Positions 24,098-33,015 of a stretch of 49,717 nt of DNA are shown here, piece by piece. The DNA is from an uncultured Lachnospiraceae bacterium (GTDB lineage: Bacteria; Bacillota; Clostridia; Lachnospirales; Lachnospiraceae): contig CAJUEX010000020.1 in the NCBI GenBank assembly GCA_910585715.1, positions 1 through 49,717 of the forward strand. Reading direction: 5' to 3'. Both the position numbers and the translations under genes were made by a program. The notes below the pieces were generated by a model that made no database searches, was not told the origin of the DNA, and was given only the letters and a program-made list of their open reading frames with translations. Every line of letters begins with the position of its first letter. Positions within the stretch are counted from its first letter, which is position 1.

Positions 24098-26337
24098 GTT
24101 GCTTTTCGGTTCTGCATAATTTTCACGATTGTTTCCAGCAGTAAAGGAATATCAATGGGCTTTGTCAGATGTGCATCCATGCCGCATTCTATGGACAACC
24201 GTTTATCATGCTCAAAAGCATCAGCTGAAAGTGCGATAATGGGGATGCGGGCTGTTTCCGGATTTTCAAGCCTGCGGATTGCCTTTGCAGCTTCACGTCC
24301 GTCCATCACCGGCATTTGAATATCCATTAAGACCAGAGCATATTCTTCAGGCTCTGCAACTTTCATTTTCTCAAAGGCAATGCTGCCATTCACAGCTGTT
24401 TCAATATGAAATCCAAGTCCTTTTAATATTTCAGTTTCAATTTCAAGGTTGATTTCATTGTCTTCCACCAGTAAGATTTTTTGATTTAAAAGCTGTGCCA
24501 TGACATATTCGGTATCGATAGAAGCAGGAAGCGAGTTGTCTTGTATGCGAAGCCGCAGCGTTACGGTAAATTTACTGCCAATGCCTGCAGTACTTTCTAT
24601 ATTTATGTTTCCGCCCATTCTGTCTACAATATTCCTGGCAATGGTAAGCCCCAGACCTGAGCCGTGTATGCCGCTGATGGTAGTATTTTTTTCCCGTTCA
24701 AAGGGCTCAAAAATATGTTCCAGAAAATCCTTGCTGATTCCGATTCCGGTATCCTGAACGATAAAACGGTATACTGCATATTCATTTGGCAGTTTTTCCG
24801 ATTCGGTAAGGATAATATCCACTTTCCCGTCATTTTTGGTGTATGTAACTGCATTATTCACCAGATACTGGAAAACCTGTTTCAGTTTATCCGAATCACT
24901 GTAAACATCACTGTGCTCAAGACCGGATGTATCCAGAGAAAGGGCTATGTTTTTTTCAGAAGCCTGAAAAAGCAGCTTCTTATAAACTTCCTGTATAATA
25001 TCCGATAGATTGCAGGGAGCTTCTTCTATGGTGGTATCGTTTGTTTCGCTCCAGGATATTTCCAGCACCTTATCAATCAATCCTAAAAGCTGTCTGCCGG
25101 CTGTTTCAATCTTAGCAAGGTAGCCGGCTGCTGTTTCTGCTTCATTTATATGTTCTTTGGCAAGCATTGTAAAGCCGAAAATTGCGTTCAGGGGCGTCCT
25201 CATATCATGGGACATATTGGAGAGAAAGGCATCTTTTGCAATGTTAGCCAGTTTTGCATTGTTTAATGCCTCCTCTAAAATCTGCTTTTGTTCCATTTCA
25301 CGCAGAATTTCTTCATCCATCCGCCGGTAGCCCATGACAATTTGGGAGGGGTGTTCCATGCTTCCTACATTTACGATGCGAAGCTGCAGATACTGTGTTT
25401 TTTCATCCTTTATAATCCGAAAGTTTACATAATAGGTTTGGTCCCGGGATAATTTCTCACGGATATAGTCAGGGGAGGTAAGTTTTTTTACAAACTGACG
25501 GTCATCGGAATGAACCCACATATTTACATAATTAGATACAAACCAAAGAAATTCCCGGGTCTGGTATCTCCTGCCGAATTGTTGTTTGGTTCTGCTGCTT
25601 AAGCGATAGGGCAGGATTTCATTTGTATTTAAATCCGCATAAAGAATAGATTCATAATTTACGCTCAGCCCTTCGATTACCTCCAGCCGCTGAAGCTGTT
25701 CCTGATTGATTATTTTTCGTTCCTTGTGGTATTTTTCAATAAGTTTCTGGATTTTTTGTTCTTTCTGTTTCTTTTCTTGTATTAAGGTTGCCTTTTCCAC
25801 CAGCCGGCGGCTTCTTTTTTCCGTGGCGTCGCCTATAAAAACGTAGAAAATATTTCCGATGGCTTCACTGTTTATAAAGTGTCCGTAATCCTCAACCCAG
25901 CGAATTGTGCCGTTTTTCCGGATAATACGGTATTCCACATAATCCAGATCATACTGGCTGTGGGCAATCTGTTCCCTGATGCTTTTTTCCACTTCTTCCA
26001 AATCATCAGGATGTACGATTCCCTTAAAAGAATTTCCTGTCAATTCCTGAAATTCCTCTAAAGTATCGCACTGGAAAATACGAAGAAGCCCCTTATTTGC
26101 ATAGATAATCTGTTCGTCCTCATCTGCATGATAGATTAAGAAGCCTCCCGGCATTTCATCCATAAAGTTGATTACTTCATATGCTGTCAGTGCATTAGGA
26201 GAATCCGGCAAAGAAGGAGAGAAGGATTGTTCTGATATTCCCGCCGGGCAGTTATAATCGGAGCTTTCGTTTACAGAACTGCTTAACAGAGTTGTCAGAT
26301 ATTCGATTAAGTTATGGTTTTTACCTTGCTGATTCAT
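24094..26337 (-). CDS. Soluble hybrid sensor histidine kinase
   Basis: This 747-residue cytoplasmic hybrid kinase lacks transmembrane segments. In order: a PAS domain (residues about 55-175, with GTIRWVEDYGHFI), a coiled coil (about 180-215), a second less conserved PAS-like sensor region (about 220-340), a HisKA domain with H377 (NMSHDMRTPLNA), a HATPase (GSGLGLTIARNIVDRMGG) and a C-terminal receiver (LLVEDNEINLEI ... LVLMDIQMPVMDG). No separate output gene is adjacent, so its partner is unknown. This kind is abundant in Lachnospiraceae and often senses redox or metabolic state. Confidence 0.9.
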   Translation of the reverse strand: MNQQGKNHNLIEYLTTLLSSSVNESSDYNCPAGISEQSFSPSLPDSPNALTAYEVINFMDEMPGGFLIYHADEDEQIIYANKGLLRIFQCDTLEEFQELTGNSFKGIVHPDDLEEVEKSIREQIAHSQYDLDYVEYRIIRKNGTIRWVEDYGHFINSEAIGNIFYVFIGDATEKRSRRLVEKATLIQEKKQKEQKIQKLIEKYHKERKIINQEQLQRLEVIEGLSVNYESILYADLNTNEILPYRLSSRTKQQFGRRYQTREFLWFVSNYVNMWVHSDDRQFVKKLTSPDYIREKLSRDQTYYVNFRIIKDEKTQYLQLRIVNVGSMEHPSQIVMGYRRMDEEILREMEQKQILEEALNNAKLANIAKDAFLSNMSHDMRTPLNAIFGFTMLAKEHINEAETAAGYLAKIETAGRQLLGLIDKVLEISWSETNDTTIEEAPCNLSDIIQEVYKKLLFQASEKNIALSLDTSGLEHSDVYSDSDKLKQVFQYLVNNAVTYTKNDGKVDIILTESEKLPNEYAVYRFIVQDTGIGISKDFLEHIFEPFEREKNTTISGIHGSGLGLTIARNIVDRMGGNINIESTAGIGSKFTVTLRLRIQDNSLPASIDTEYVMAQLLNQKILLVEDNEINLEIETEILKGLGFHIETAVNGSIAFEKMKVAEPEEYALVLMDIQMPVMDGREAAKAIRRLENPETARIPIIALSADAFEHDKRLSIECGMDAHLTKPIDIPLLLETIVKIMQNRKAT

Positions 26338-26536
26338 TTATTGTTCGTCTCCCGGATTCCTTTAGAAAATTTTAACATACAAAGAGGGGGATGTCATTAT
26401 TATATTTGTACTATGTATATAAAACATATTTGCAAAATCATATTTGTCTGAAAAAGGATGGTAATTTCACAATGCACGGCATTGGGAAAGTCGAATATGT
26501 TAATTATAGAAGGATATATCAGGAGAAGATGTAAAG

Positions 26537-27085
26537 ATGGAAGAAAAAGAGAAAGCTTTGGCGACTGCCTGTGATTTTGTCAGCGTAAGGCCGATTATGA
26601 TGGAACTGCCTTATCCGCCCGTTCAGGTAAGGGAAAGAAATGAGGCTTATGCAGCCCTCATCAGTGTAGATTACTGCGGTGCAGTATCGGAAATGTCTGC
26701 AATCACCCAGTATATCAATAATGAAAATCGTTTGTCATGTGAGAAATGTCCTTTGGCAAAAACTTTGCTGGGAATTGCCATGGCGGAAATGATTCATTTG
26801 CAGAAATTGGGAGAGTTGATTTATCTGCTTGGGGGAAAAGTTGATTTTTCAGCAAGATACCGCAATGGAAGGCAGCTTTTGTGGACGCCGGAATATCTGG
26901 ATATTCCGGAAAATGCCGGAAAAATGCTGCTTGCCGATATAGAGGCTGAAGAGGGAGCGATTAATCAGTATGTGATGCATATGAAGATGATAAAGGATGA
27001 TTGTGTGAATGCGGTGCTGGCAAGGATTATTAAGGATGAGGAGTATCATATTATGGTGCTTAGGGCTTTGATGGAGGGGGTGTAG
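26537..27085 (+). CDS. Ferritin-like diiron protein
   Basis: This 182-residue four-helix-bundle protein has the ferritin/rubrerythrin type of metal ligands: E in VSEMSAITQY, E-x-x-H in AEMIHLQKLGEL, E in EAEEGAINQY, and E-x-x-H in DEEYHIMVL. It has no rubredoxin domain. A cysteine pair, CEKCP, is unusual for the family. Likely roles are peroxide detoxification or metal storage. AGGAG lies 11 bp before ATG 26537. It stands alone between the divergent kinase and a block of long palindromes. Confidence 0.8.
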   Translation: MEEKEKALATACDFVSVRPIMMELPYPPVQVRERNEAYAALISVDYCGAVSEMSAITQYINNENRLSCEKCPLAKTLLGIAMAEMIHLQKLGELIYLLGGKVDFSARYRNGRQLLWTPEYLDIPENAGKMLLADIEAEEGAINQYVMHMKMIKDDCVNAVLARIIKDEEYHIMVLRALMEGV

Positions 27086-27126
27086 GGGCTTTTTGTAAAG
27101 AGGATTGAAGGTGGTGGCTGGGGGAC

Positions 27127-27354
27127 GCGGCAGAGGGATGTGGGCGGATTGGCTGCGGTGTTTTGGATGGGGCTTTTCCTAAACAGCCTGATTTTGGGTG
27201 TTGGCAGAGGCCGGGTCGTCATGTAGCGCCGTCCGTGGCGCGGCATGCCTAAAATTGCCGTCCGTGGCAATTTTACCCTGGGTAGTGGAGCAGGCTGTTA
27301 AGGAAAATCCCCATCCAAAACAATGCAGCCAATCCGCCCACATCCCTCTGCCGC
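27127..27354. repeat. Long inverted repeat element B with twin hairpins
   Basis: Arms of about 64 bp (27127-27190 and 27291-27354) are inverted copies with only a few mismatches; both include GGCAGAGGGATGTGGGCGG or its complement. The 100-bp core holds two small hairpins with the same loop: GCGCC-GTCCGT-GGCGC and AAAATTGCC-GTCCGT-GGCAATTTT. T-rich sequence follows, so it may end the ferritin-like transcript. Confidence 0.85.
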
Positions 27355-27489
27355 TGTTTTTCTCAGGGCACTACTCTTAGAAAGAGATTTTACCGAAAAT
27401 TTTATAGAAAAGCCTAATGTCCCTTGAGAATATGCCCAAAAAGAAAATCAAAATCAAAAGCACCATAAACGCCGGCCTTTCGGCAGCCA

Positions 27490-27637
27490 GCAGGAGCCCA
27501 CAGGGGATATAATAGTCTTAGAGGCCTTGGCAAAATCGCCGGTCCTTACGCACCGTTCTCTGGTGCGTTAGTACCGCTGCGTTTTTGCAGAGCGGGAGCG
27601 TGCCCCTAAGACTATTATATCCCCTGTGGGCTCCTGC
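27490..27637. repeat. Long inverted repeat element C (32-bp perfect arms)
   Basis: Bases 27490-27521 and 27606-27637 are perfect 32-bp inverted copies. The core carries an ACGCACC-GTTCTCT-GGTGCGT hairpin. On the minus strand it also carries CACGCTCCCGCTCTG..AAAAACGCA, which is shared with element A (13059). Arms of A and C are unrelated. Confidence 0.85.
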
Positions 27638-27764
27638 GTCCCCTCCGCCACTCCCCCCCTTATGCATTCTTCGTTCCCGTTCCTCTTGTTTAAAACCCAT
27701 CCCGGCAGTACAATAAGAAAAATCAATCTAATCAATCCAATCCAAAGGAAAGGAGCACACCAAA

Positions 27765-28442
27765 TTGGAAGTTTACTATGCAGAAGATGATAAGCACATA
27801 GCCGGAGGAGTCAGAACCTATCTGGAAACAAAAGGCTTTCAGGTCACCATTCTGGAATCTGTTTCAGCTTCCAGACAGGCATTATGTAAAAAGCAGCCTT
27901 CTATAATGCTCATAGACTGGAATCTGCCTGACGGAAGCGGCGATTTGTTATGCAGCTGGATTCGCCGGCGTTTCGGGGATAGCCTGCCGGTTTTATTTTT
28001 GACGGTAAAGGGGGAAACGGAGGATATTGTGAGAGGCTTTCAAAACGGGGCGGATGATTATGTGATAAAGCCCTTTGAACTGGAGGTATTATATTCCCGG
28101 ATAATGGCAATATTGCGGAGGTCGAAAAGCTCAGGGCACAATGGGGACGGGCTGTTTTGTGACGGGATTCATCTGGATAAGGACAAGCTGAAGGTCTGTC
28201 GGGGAGAAAAGGAAATAGTATTAAGCCATATGGAATATCAGGTATTGCTGCAGCTTATGGAAAATAAGGGGAAAACAGTTACAAGGCAGAAGCTTTTAGA
28301 AAAAATCTGGGATGTGAATGGAAATTATGTAAATGATAACACATTGACGGTGACCATGAAGCGGCTTCGGGAAAAGCTGGGGAATCCCGCATGTCTGAAA
28401 ACAATCCGCAGCTTTGGCTATCGTATGGAGGATACCTTATGA
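27765..28442 (+). CDS. OmpR-family response regulator
   Basis: This 225-residue regulator has a receiver domain (residues 1-115; acidic pocket E7, D8, D9; phospho-acceptor D51 in LIDWNLPDG; K in DYVIKPF) and a winged-helix DNA-binding domain (about 130-223, VTMKRLREKLG ... TIRSFGYRM). Translation starts at TTG 27765 with AAAGGAG upstream. The stop overlaps the kinase ATG (ATGA). With the kinase and the ABC transporter downstream it forms a classic cell-envelope stress or peptide-antibiotic response module. Confidence 0.92.
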   Translation: MEVYYAEDDKHIAGGVRTYLETKGFQVTILESVSASRQALCKKQPSIMLIDWNLPDGSGDLLCSWIRRRFGDSLPVLFLTVKGETEDIVRGFQNGADDYVIKPFELEVLYSRIMAILRRSKSSGHNGDGLFCDGIHLDKDKLKVCRGEKEIVLSHMEYQVLLQLMENKGKTVTRQKLLEKIWDVNGNYVNDNTLTVTMKRLREKLGNPACLKTIRSFGYRMEDTL

Positions 28443-29626
28443 TACAGCATAAAAACAGAAGCGGCAGTATTTTATTATTTTTGTCGGTTTTCCTGTCAGG
28501 TTTTGCATTGGCTGCTGCTTTTTTCGTGTACCGGCATCAACAGGCGCAGTTTGTGCAGTTGTCACAGATATGCGAAAGGCTGGCGGAAACAGAACCGGAA
28601 ATGAAGCAAAGTCTGTTGCAGGTGCTGAAACAATACCGGGACCGGGCAGGGTGGACAAATAAGGAAAGCGAATTTCTTTTGTTGTATGGCTATAGGCCGG
28701 CGGATTTTCGGATAAATGGACAGACAGGGCTCTGGCTGATAATAGGAGCGATCTTTCTTGGGGGAAGCCTTTGCTTACTTTTTCTGTTTTTCCTTTCCGG
28801 CAGGCAGAAGAGGAGGCGGATTGAAGAGCTGACCGGTTATCTGGAGCAGGTGAACCGGCAGGGAGCAGCAAATCTGATACAGCAGAAAGAAGATGATTTT
28901 TCCATGCTGCAGGATGAAATCTATAAAACAGTAACCTCCCTGCACCAGACAAAAGAAGCGGCTTTGGAAGCAAAGAAAAACTATGGGGACAATCTGGCAA
29001 ACATTGCCCATCAGCTGAAAACACCCATTACGGCAGCTTCTCTGTCCCTGCAGCTTCTAAAGGAAAAGGAACCGTCTGTGTACGTGGAACAGGTTCTTTG
29101 GCAGTTAGAAAGACTGAGTGTTTTGGAGGAAGGGCTTCTCCGGCTTTCCCGTATTGATTCCGGCAGCTTAAATCTGGAGCAAAAACAGGTGGATATTTAT
29201 ACAGTCTTAAATCTTGCGGCAGACAATCTGAGTGAGCTGTTGGAGAAAAAACAGGTAACTGTAGATATTCCGGAACATGGCTGCATTTCCATATGCGGGG
29301 ATATGGAATGGACCATGGAGGCTTTCCTGAATTTGTTAAAAAACTGCATGGAGCATTCTGAACCAGGCGGAACCATACACTGTGACTATGCAAGGAATCC
29401 TTTGTATACGGAAATACTGGTATGGGATGAAGGGGAGGGCTTTGCCAAAGAAGACCTGCCTAAGCTTTTTCAACGTTTTTATAGGGGGAAGAATGCAAAG
29501 GAGGGAGGTATCGGCATAGGGTTAGCCCTTGCCAGGTCTGTTTTTGAGCTGCAGAACGGAGTCATCAGTGCAAGAAATCTGCCGGATGGAGGAGCTTTAT
29601 TTGAGGTAAGATTTTACAGTCACTGA
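28439..29626 (+). CDS. Sensor histidine kinase of the OmpR-type system
   Basis: This 395-residue membrane kinase has helix 1 at about residues 10-30, an extracellular sensor of about 65 residues, helix 2 at about 100-120, HisKA with H191 (NIAHQLKTPITAAS) and a HATPase with LKNCMEHS, GEGFAKEDLPKLFQRFYRG and GIGIGLALARSV. ATG 28439 overlaps the regulator stop. The short external sensor and the neighbouring FtsX-type ABC transporter suggest control by cell-wall-active peptides, as in Bce/Vex-like modules. This is an inference from context. Confidence 0.9.
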   Translation: MIQHKNRSGSILLFLSVFLSGFALAAAFFVYRHQQAQFVQLSQICERLAETEPEMKQSLLQVLKQYRDRAGWTNKESEFLLLYGYRPADFRINGQTGLWLIIGAIFLGGSLCLLFLFFLSGRQKRRRIEELTGYLEQVNRQGAANLIQQKEDDFSMLQDEIYKTVTSLHQTKEAALEAKKNYGDNLANIAHQLKTPITAASLSLQLLKEKEPSVYVEQVLWQLERLSVLEEGLLRLSRIDSGSLNLEQKQVDIYTVLNLAADNLSELLEKKQVTVDIPEHGCISICGDMEWTMEAFLNLLKNCMEHSEPGGTIHCDYARNPLYTEILVWDEGEGFAKEDLPKLFQRFYRGKNAKEGGIGIGLALARSVFELQNGVISARNLPDGGALFEVRFYSH

Positions 29627-30003
29627 GCTGTCACTTTTCTCTGATATAATGAAATCGTATTCAAGATACAATCTTAGGGTAAATTGAGAAACACCGTTCA
29701 GCCCTCAGGCGTTTTTGATTTCCGCGAGCAATGAGCCAAGTGCCGTGCTTGCACGAGCATTTGGCGAATGCCGCGAGGGTCACATACCCCGCTGCTCTGC
29801 AGCGTTGCAAGCTTGATGCCCCGTTGCTTGCAGCGGGGTTGCTGACTTCCGGGTGGGAAAGCCGGGAGATGAATGGTTGCCGGGGCTGTTTCACATTACA
29901 GGATAACAGTGACTGGTATTTACGGAGCTGGAAGCGCTGAACGGCTGCCGGCAGGGATGTTTCACAATGGATATGGAAGATTTCATAAAAAAGGAGAGGA
30001 AAA
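29627..30003. other. 377-bp gap inside the two-component/ABC locus
   Basis: No gene is visible. It holds dispersed repeat copy 2 and two sequences resembling the AACAGTTCAGCC element ends (GAAACACCGTTCAGCCC near 29690 and GGGGCTGTTTCAC near 29884). GGAGAGG at 29994 serves the ABC ATPase gene. Confidence 0.6.
29710..29847 (-). repeat. Dispersed repeat copy 2
   Basis: Read on the minus strand, this matches copy 1 at 22767-22900 across about 135 bp with small gaps. Shared blocks include CGGGGCATCAA-CTTG, GCGGGG-AT-TGACCCT, TCGCCAAATGC and ACTTGGCTC-TTGCTCGC. Copy 2 lies wholly in intergenic sequence. Confidence 0.75.
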
Positions 30004-30684
30004 ATGGAAATATTGAAATGTCAGGGACTGAGGAAGGTATACGGCAGCGGCGAAAATCAGGTAACAGCCATTGACCATATGGATTTGTCGGTACAGAAGG
30101 GAGAATTTGTAGCAATCGTGGGAGCTTCCGGCTCCGGAAAATCCACATTGCTTCATATTCTCGGAAGCGTGGACAAGCCGTCGGAGGGAAAGGTCATCAT
30201 AGAAGGAACGGACCTTTCCACCTTAAACCCCACAAGGGCGGCAATTTTCAGGCGCAGGAAGGTAGGCGTGATTTATCAGTTTTATAATCTGATTCCTACG
30301 CTGACTATCCGGAAAAATATTCTTATGCCCCTTTTGCTGGATAAGAAGAAGCCCGATATGGAACATTTTGAACAGATAGTAAGTTCTTTGGGGATTGGAG
30401 ACAGGCTGGAAGCGCTTCCGGGTCAGCTTTCCGGCGGACAGCAGCAGCGTGCTGCCATTGCAAGGTCCTTGATTTACCGTCCGGCGCTGCTTTTGGCGGA
30501 TGAGCCTACGGGAAATCTGGACCGGAAAAATTCAAAAGAAATCATAGACCTGCTGAAGCTGTCCAACCGTAACCTGAATCAGACGATTCTGCTCATTACC
30601 CATGACGAAAAGGCGGCACTGGCGGCAGACCGTATTGTGACAATTGAGGATGGCAGAATCTTAAGCGATGAGAAACGGGGGTGA
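30004..30684 (+). CDS. ABC transporter ATP-binding protein (MacB/LolD type)
   Basis: This 226-residue nucleotide-binding domain has Walker A GASGSGKST, Q-loop IYQFYNLIPTLT, signature LSGGQQQRAAIARSL, Walker B LLLADEPTGNLD and the switch His in LITHDEKAA. It belongs to the branch that works with FtsX-type permeases, which use ATP for mechanical or extrusion work rather than simple transport. GGAGAGG precedes ATG 30004. The permease start overlaps its stop. Confidence 0.93.
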   Translation: MEILKCQGLRKVYGSGENQVTAIDHMDLSVQKGEFVAIVGASGSGKSTLLHILGSVDKPSEGKVIIEGTDLSTLNPTRAAIFRRRKVGVIYQFYNLIPTLTIRKNILMPLLLDKKKPDMEHFEQIVSSLGIGDRLEALPGQLSGGQQQRAAIARSLIYRPALLLADEPTGNLDRKNSKEIIDLLKLSNRNLNQTILLITHDEKAALAADRIVTIEDGRILSDEKRG

Positions 30685-32921
30685 TGGATATGTGGAAGGA
30701 TTATTCAGGCAGCTATATAAAAAATAACCGGTCTTTTCGTATATCCATTTTTTCAGCTTCCTTTATTGCCGCATTGTTTCTTGCTTTGCTGTGCAGCCTG
30801 TTTTACAATTTCTGGCTGGACAGCATAGAAGGGACGAAGCTTGAAGACGGAGACTGGCATGGGCGCATTACCGGAGAAATAAATGGCACGCAGCTGGCAG
30901 AAATCAATCAGTTTGCCAATGTGGAAAAGGCAGTTATCAATGAGGAACTGACCGAAGAAGAAAATATAGTGGTGGATGTGTATTTTTATAACAAGAGAAC
31001 CATTTATGAGGATATGCAAAAGCTTGTAAGTGTCATGGGGCTTACAGAAAATGCAGCCGATTACAATTACCAGCTTTTATCCTTGTATTTTATCCGCATT
31101 CCGGGGGATAAGATGCCGAGACTTTTGATGCCGGCTTATATGGCGATAGTGGCGCTTGTATGCGTTTCGCTGATTCTGGTGATTCATAATTCCTTTGCGG
31201 TAACTATGGACAACCGGATTCATCAGTTTGGGATTCTTTCCAGTATCGGAGCTGCTCCCGGGCAAATCCTTACCTGTCTTTTGCAGGAGGCATTCATGCT
31301 TTCCATTGTGCCCATTTTGTCCGGAATTTTAGCAGGAATTGCCTTAAGCTTTGGAATCTTGCGTGCTATGGGTGCTTTTGTAGTAAAGCTTGCCGGAGGG
31401 CGGCAGATAAGCTTTTCCTGTCATCCGGCGGTTTTAGCGGTTATTTTCCTGTTAGCGACAGCTACCGTACTGGTTTCCGCATGGATTCCGGCAGTAAAGC
31501 TAAGCAGGCTTACGCCTCTTGAAGCGATCCGGGGGACAGGAGAACTGCAGCTGAGAAAGAAGAAGGGCATTCCTGTAAGAAAGCATTCCCCCATATTGTC
31601 CGCATTGTTTGGAATGGAAGGGGAGCTGGCGGGAAATGCATGTAAGGCGCAAAAAAAGGCTCTTCGCACTACTTCTCTGTCCCTGACTCTTGCTCTGTTG
31701 GGATTTATGCTGATGCAATGCTTTTTCACCCTTTCCGGTATCAGTACGAATCATACTTATTTTGAAAAGTATCAGGATGTGTGGGACGTAATGATAACGA
31801 TAAAGGATACCGGGATAGAAGAATTTGGAGAAATCGGGGAACTGCAGAATATCAGTGGGCTTAGAAGCAGCGCCGTTTATCAGAAAGCAGAAGCAGTAAG
31901 TCCCGTTCCGGCGGAAGACGTAAGCGCAGAGTTATGTAAATTGGGGGGACTGGAAGCGGTGGCGGGCTCTTCTGTATCTGTTGACAAAGATGTTTTTTGG
32001 GTAAAAGCCCCGGTTTTGATTCTGGATGATAAAAGCTTTGGGGAATATTGTGCACAGATTGGCACTACGCCCGGGCTGGGAGGAGCCATTGTTTTAAACC
32101 GGATATGGGACAGCAAAAACAGCAATTTCCGTTATCCGGAATATATTCCCTATATAACAGAAAACAGGGATTACATTACCTTGCAAAGTAGCGGGCAGAA
32201 TGGAAGCCGGGCAGCGGTTCAGACGAAAATCCCGGTGCTGGCTTATGCCAAAGAGGCGCCTGTGCTGCGGGAAGAATATGATGATTATGCTTTGGTAAGC
32301 GTGATTCCGCTGTCTTTGTGGAAAGAAACAGCAGGAAGGCTTGGGGCAGCAAAAGAAGATATCTGTATCCGTATTCTGGCAAAAGAGGGTGTTACCCTTG
32401 AGCAACTGGACGCCATGGAAGAAGAGGCGGCACAGCTTATTGGGACAGATTATGAAATGGAAAGCGAAAACCGCATCCGGGAAAAGATTACCAATGATGA
32501 GATGATAAAGGGCTATGAGATGATTTTGGGCGGATTCTGCGTTTTGTTTGCCATCATCGGGATTGCTCATGTGTTTTCCAATACTTTAGGTTTTTTGCGT
32601 CAAAGGAAACGGGAATTTGCCCGCTATATGTCCGTTGGCATGACACCGGCAGGAATGGGTAAAATGTTCTGCATAGAAGCGCTGGTGATTGCCGGGCGGC
32701 CGGTAATTACCGCACTGGTTTTCACAATAGCGGCGGTGGCGGTTATGATAAAAGCAAGTTATCTGGAACCGGCGGAATTTATAAAGGCGGCCCCGGCTGC
32801 GCCCATTTTTTTCTTTATTTTTGCAGTTTTTGGATTTATCGCACTGGCTTATTATCTTGGTGCAAGAAAGCTGCTTGGAAGCAGTCTGGCTGAGGAGCTT
32901 AAGGATGACAGGATGGCGTAG
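30684..32921 (+). CDS. FtsX-domain ABC transporter permease
   Basis: This 745-residue membrane protein has an N-terminal helix, a roughly 90-residue external part, three helices of a first FtsX domain (about 150-290), a middle helix, a large extracellular domain (about 360-610) and three C-terminal helices of a second FtsX domain. Two FtsX domains in one chain fit peptide-antibiotic resistance or lipoprotein-extrusion transporters. ATG 30684 overlaps the ATPase stop; GTG 30681 is an alternative. It ends the operon of the two-component system. Confidence 0.9.
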   Translation: MDMWKDYSGSYIKNNRSFRISIFSASFIAALFLALLCSLFYNFWLDSIEGTKLEDGDWHGRITGEINGTQLAEINQFANVEKAVINEELTEEENIVVDVYFYNKRTIYEDMQKLVSVMGLTENAADYNYQLLSLYFIRIPGDKMPRLLMPAYMAIVALVCVSLILVIHNSFAVTMDNRIHQFGILSSIGAAPGQILTCLLQEAFMLSIVPILSGILAGIALSFGILRAMGAFVVKLAGGRQISFSCHPAVLAVIFLLATATVLVSAWIPAVKLSRLTPLEAIRGTGELQLRKKKGIPVRKHSPILSALFGMEGELAGNACKAQKKALRTTSLSLTLALLGFMLMQCFFTLSGISTNHTYFEKYQDVWDVMITIKDTGIEEFGEIGELQNISGLRSSAVYQKAEAVSPVPAEDVSAELCKLGGLEAVAGSSVSVDKDVFWVKAPVLILDDKSFGEYCAQIGTTPGLGGAIVLNRIWDSKNSNFRYPEYIPYITENRDYITLQSSGQNGSRAAVQTKIPVLAYAKEAPVLREEYDDYALVSVIPLSLWKETAGRLGAAKEDICIRILAKEGVTLEQLDAMEEEAAQLIGTDYEMESENRIREKITNDEMIKGYEMILGGFCVLFAIIGIAHVFSNTLGFLRQRKREFARYMSVGMTPAGMGKMFCIEALVIAGRPVITALVFTIAAVAVMIKASYLEPAEFIKAAPAAPIFFFIFAVFGFIALAYYLGARKLLGSSLAEELKDDRMA

Positions 32922-32950
32922 TAAGGGGGGATTGAATATCCCGTCAAATA

Positions 32951-32988
32951 TTGTAACCATTGACTATACAACAAAACCGGAGTAAAAT
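32951..32988 (+). promoter_or_regulatory. Promoter and Rrf2 operator of the regulator gene
   Basis: TTGACT (32960-32965) and TAAAAT (32983-32988) are 17 bp apart. The 21-bp palindrome TTGTAA-N9-ATACAA (32951-32971) covers the -35. The same motif lies before the YwnB-like pseudogene (33609), which supports autorepression and shared control. Confidence 0.75.
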
Positions 32989-33015
32989 AACATGCAAAAA
33001 AGGAAGGTGTTTTCC

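Noticed and set aside
26472..26534. 20-codon ORF just before the ferritin-like gene as a leader peptide
   Set aside because: It has no ribosome site and no regulatory codon pattern or attenuator; it is probably a chance frame.
27086..27764. CRISPR array or tandem repeats in the palindrome block
   Set aside because: The repeats are inverted pairs, not regularly spaced direct repeats, and no cas genes are in the window.
28437..29024. 195-codon antisense ORF opposite the histidine kinase
   Set aside because: It lies wholly within a clear kinase gene on the other strand and its translation has no domain pattern; long antisense frames are expected in GC-richer coding sequence.
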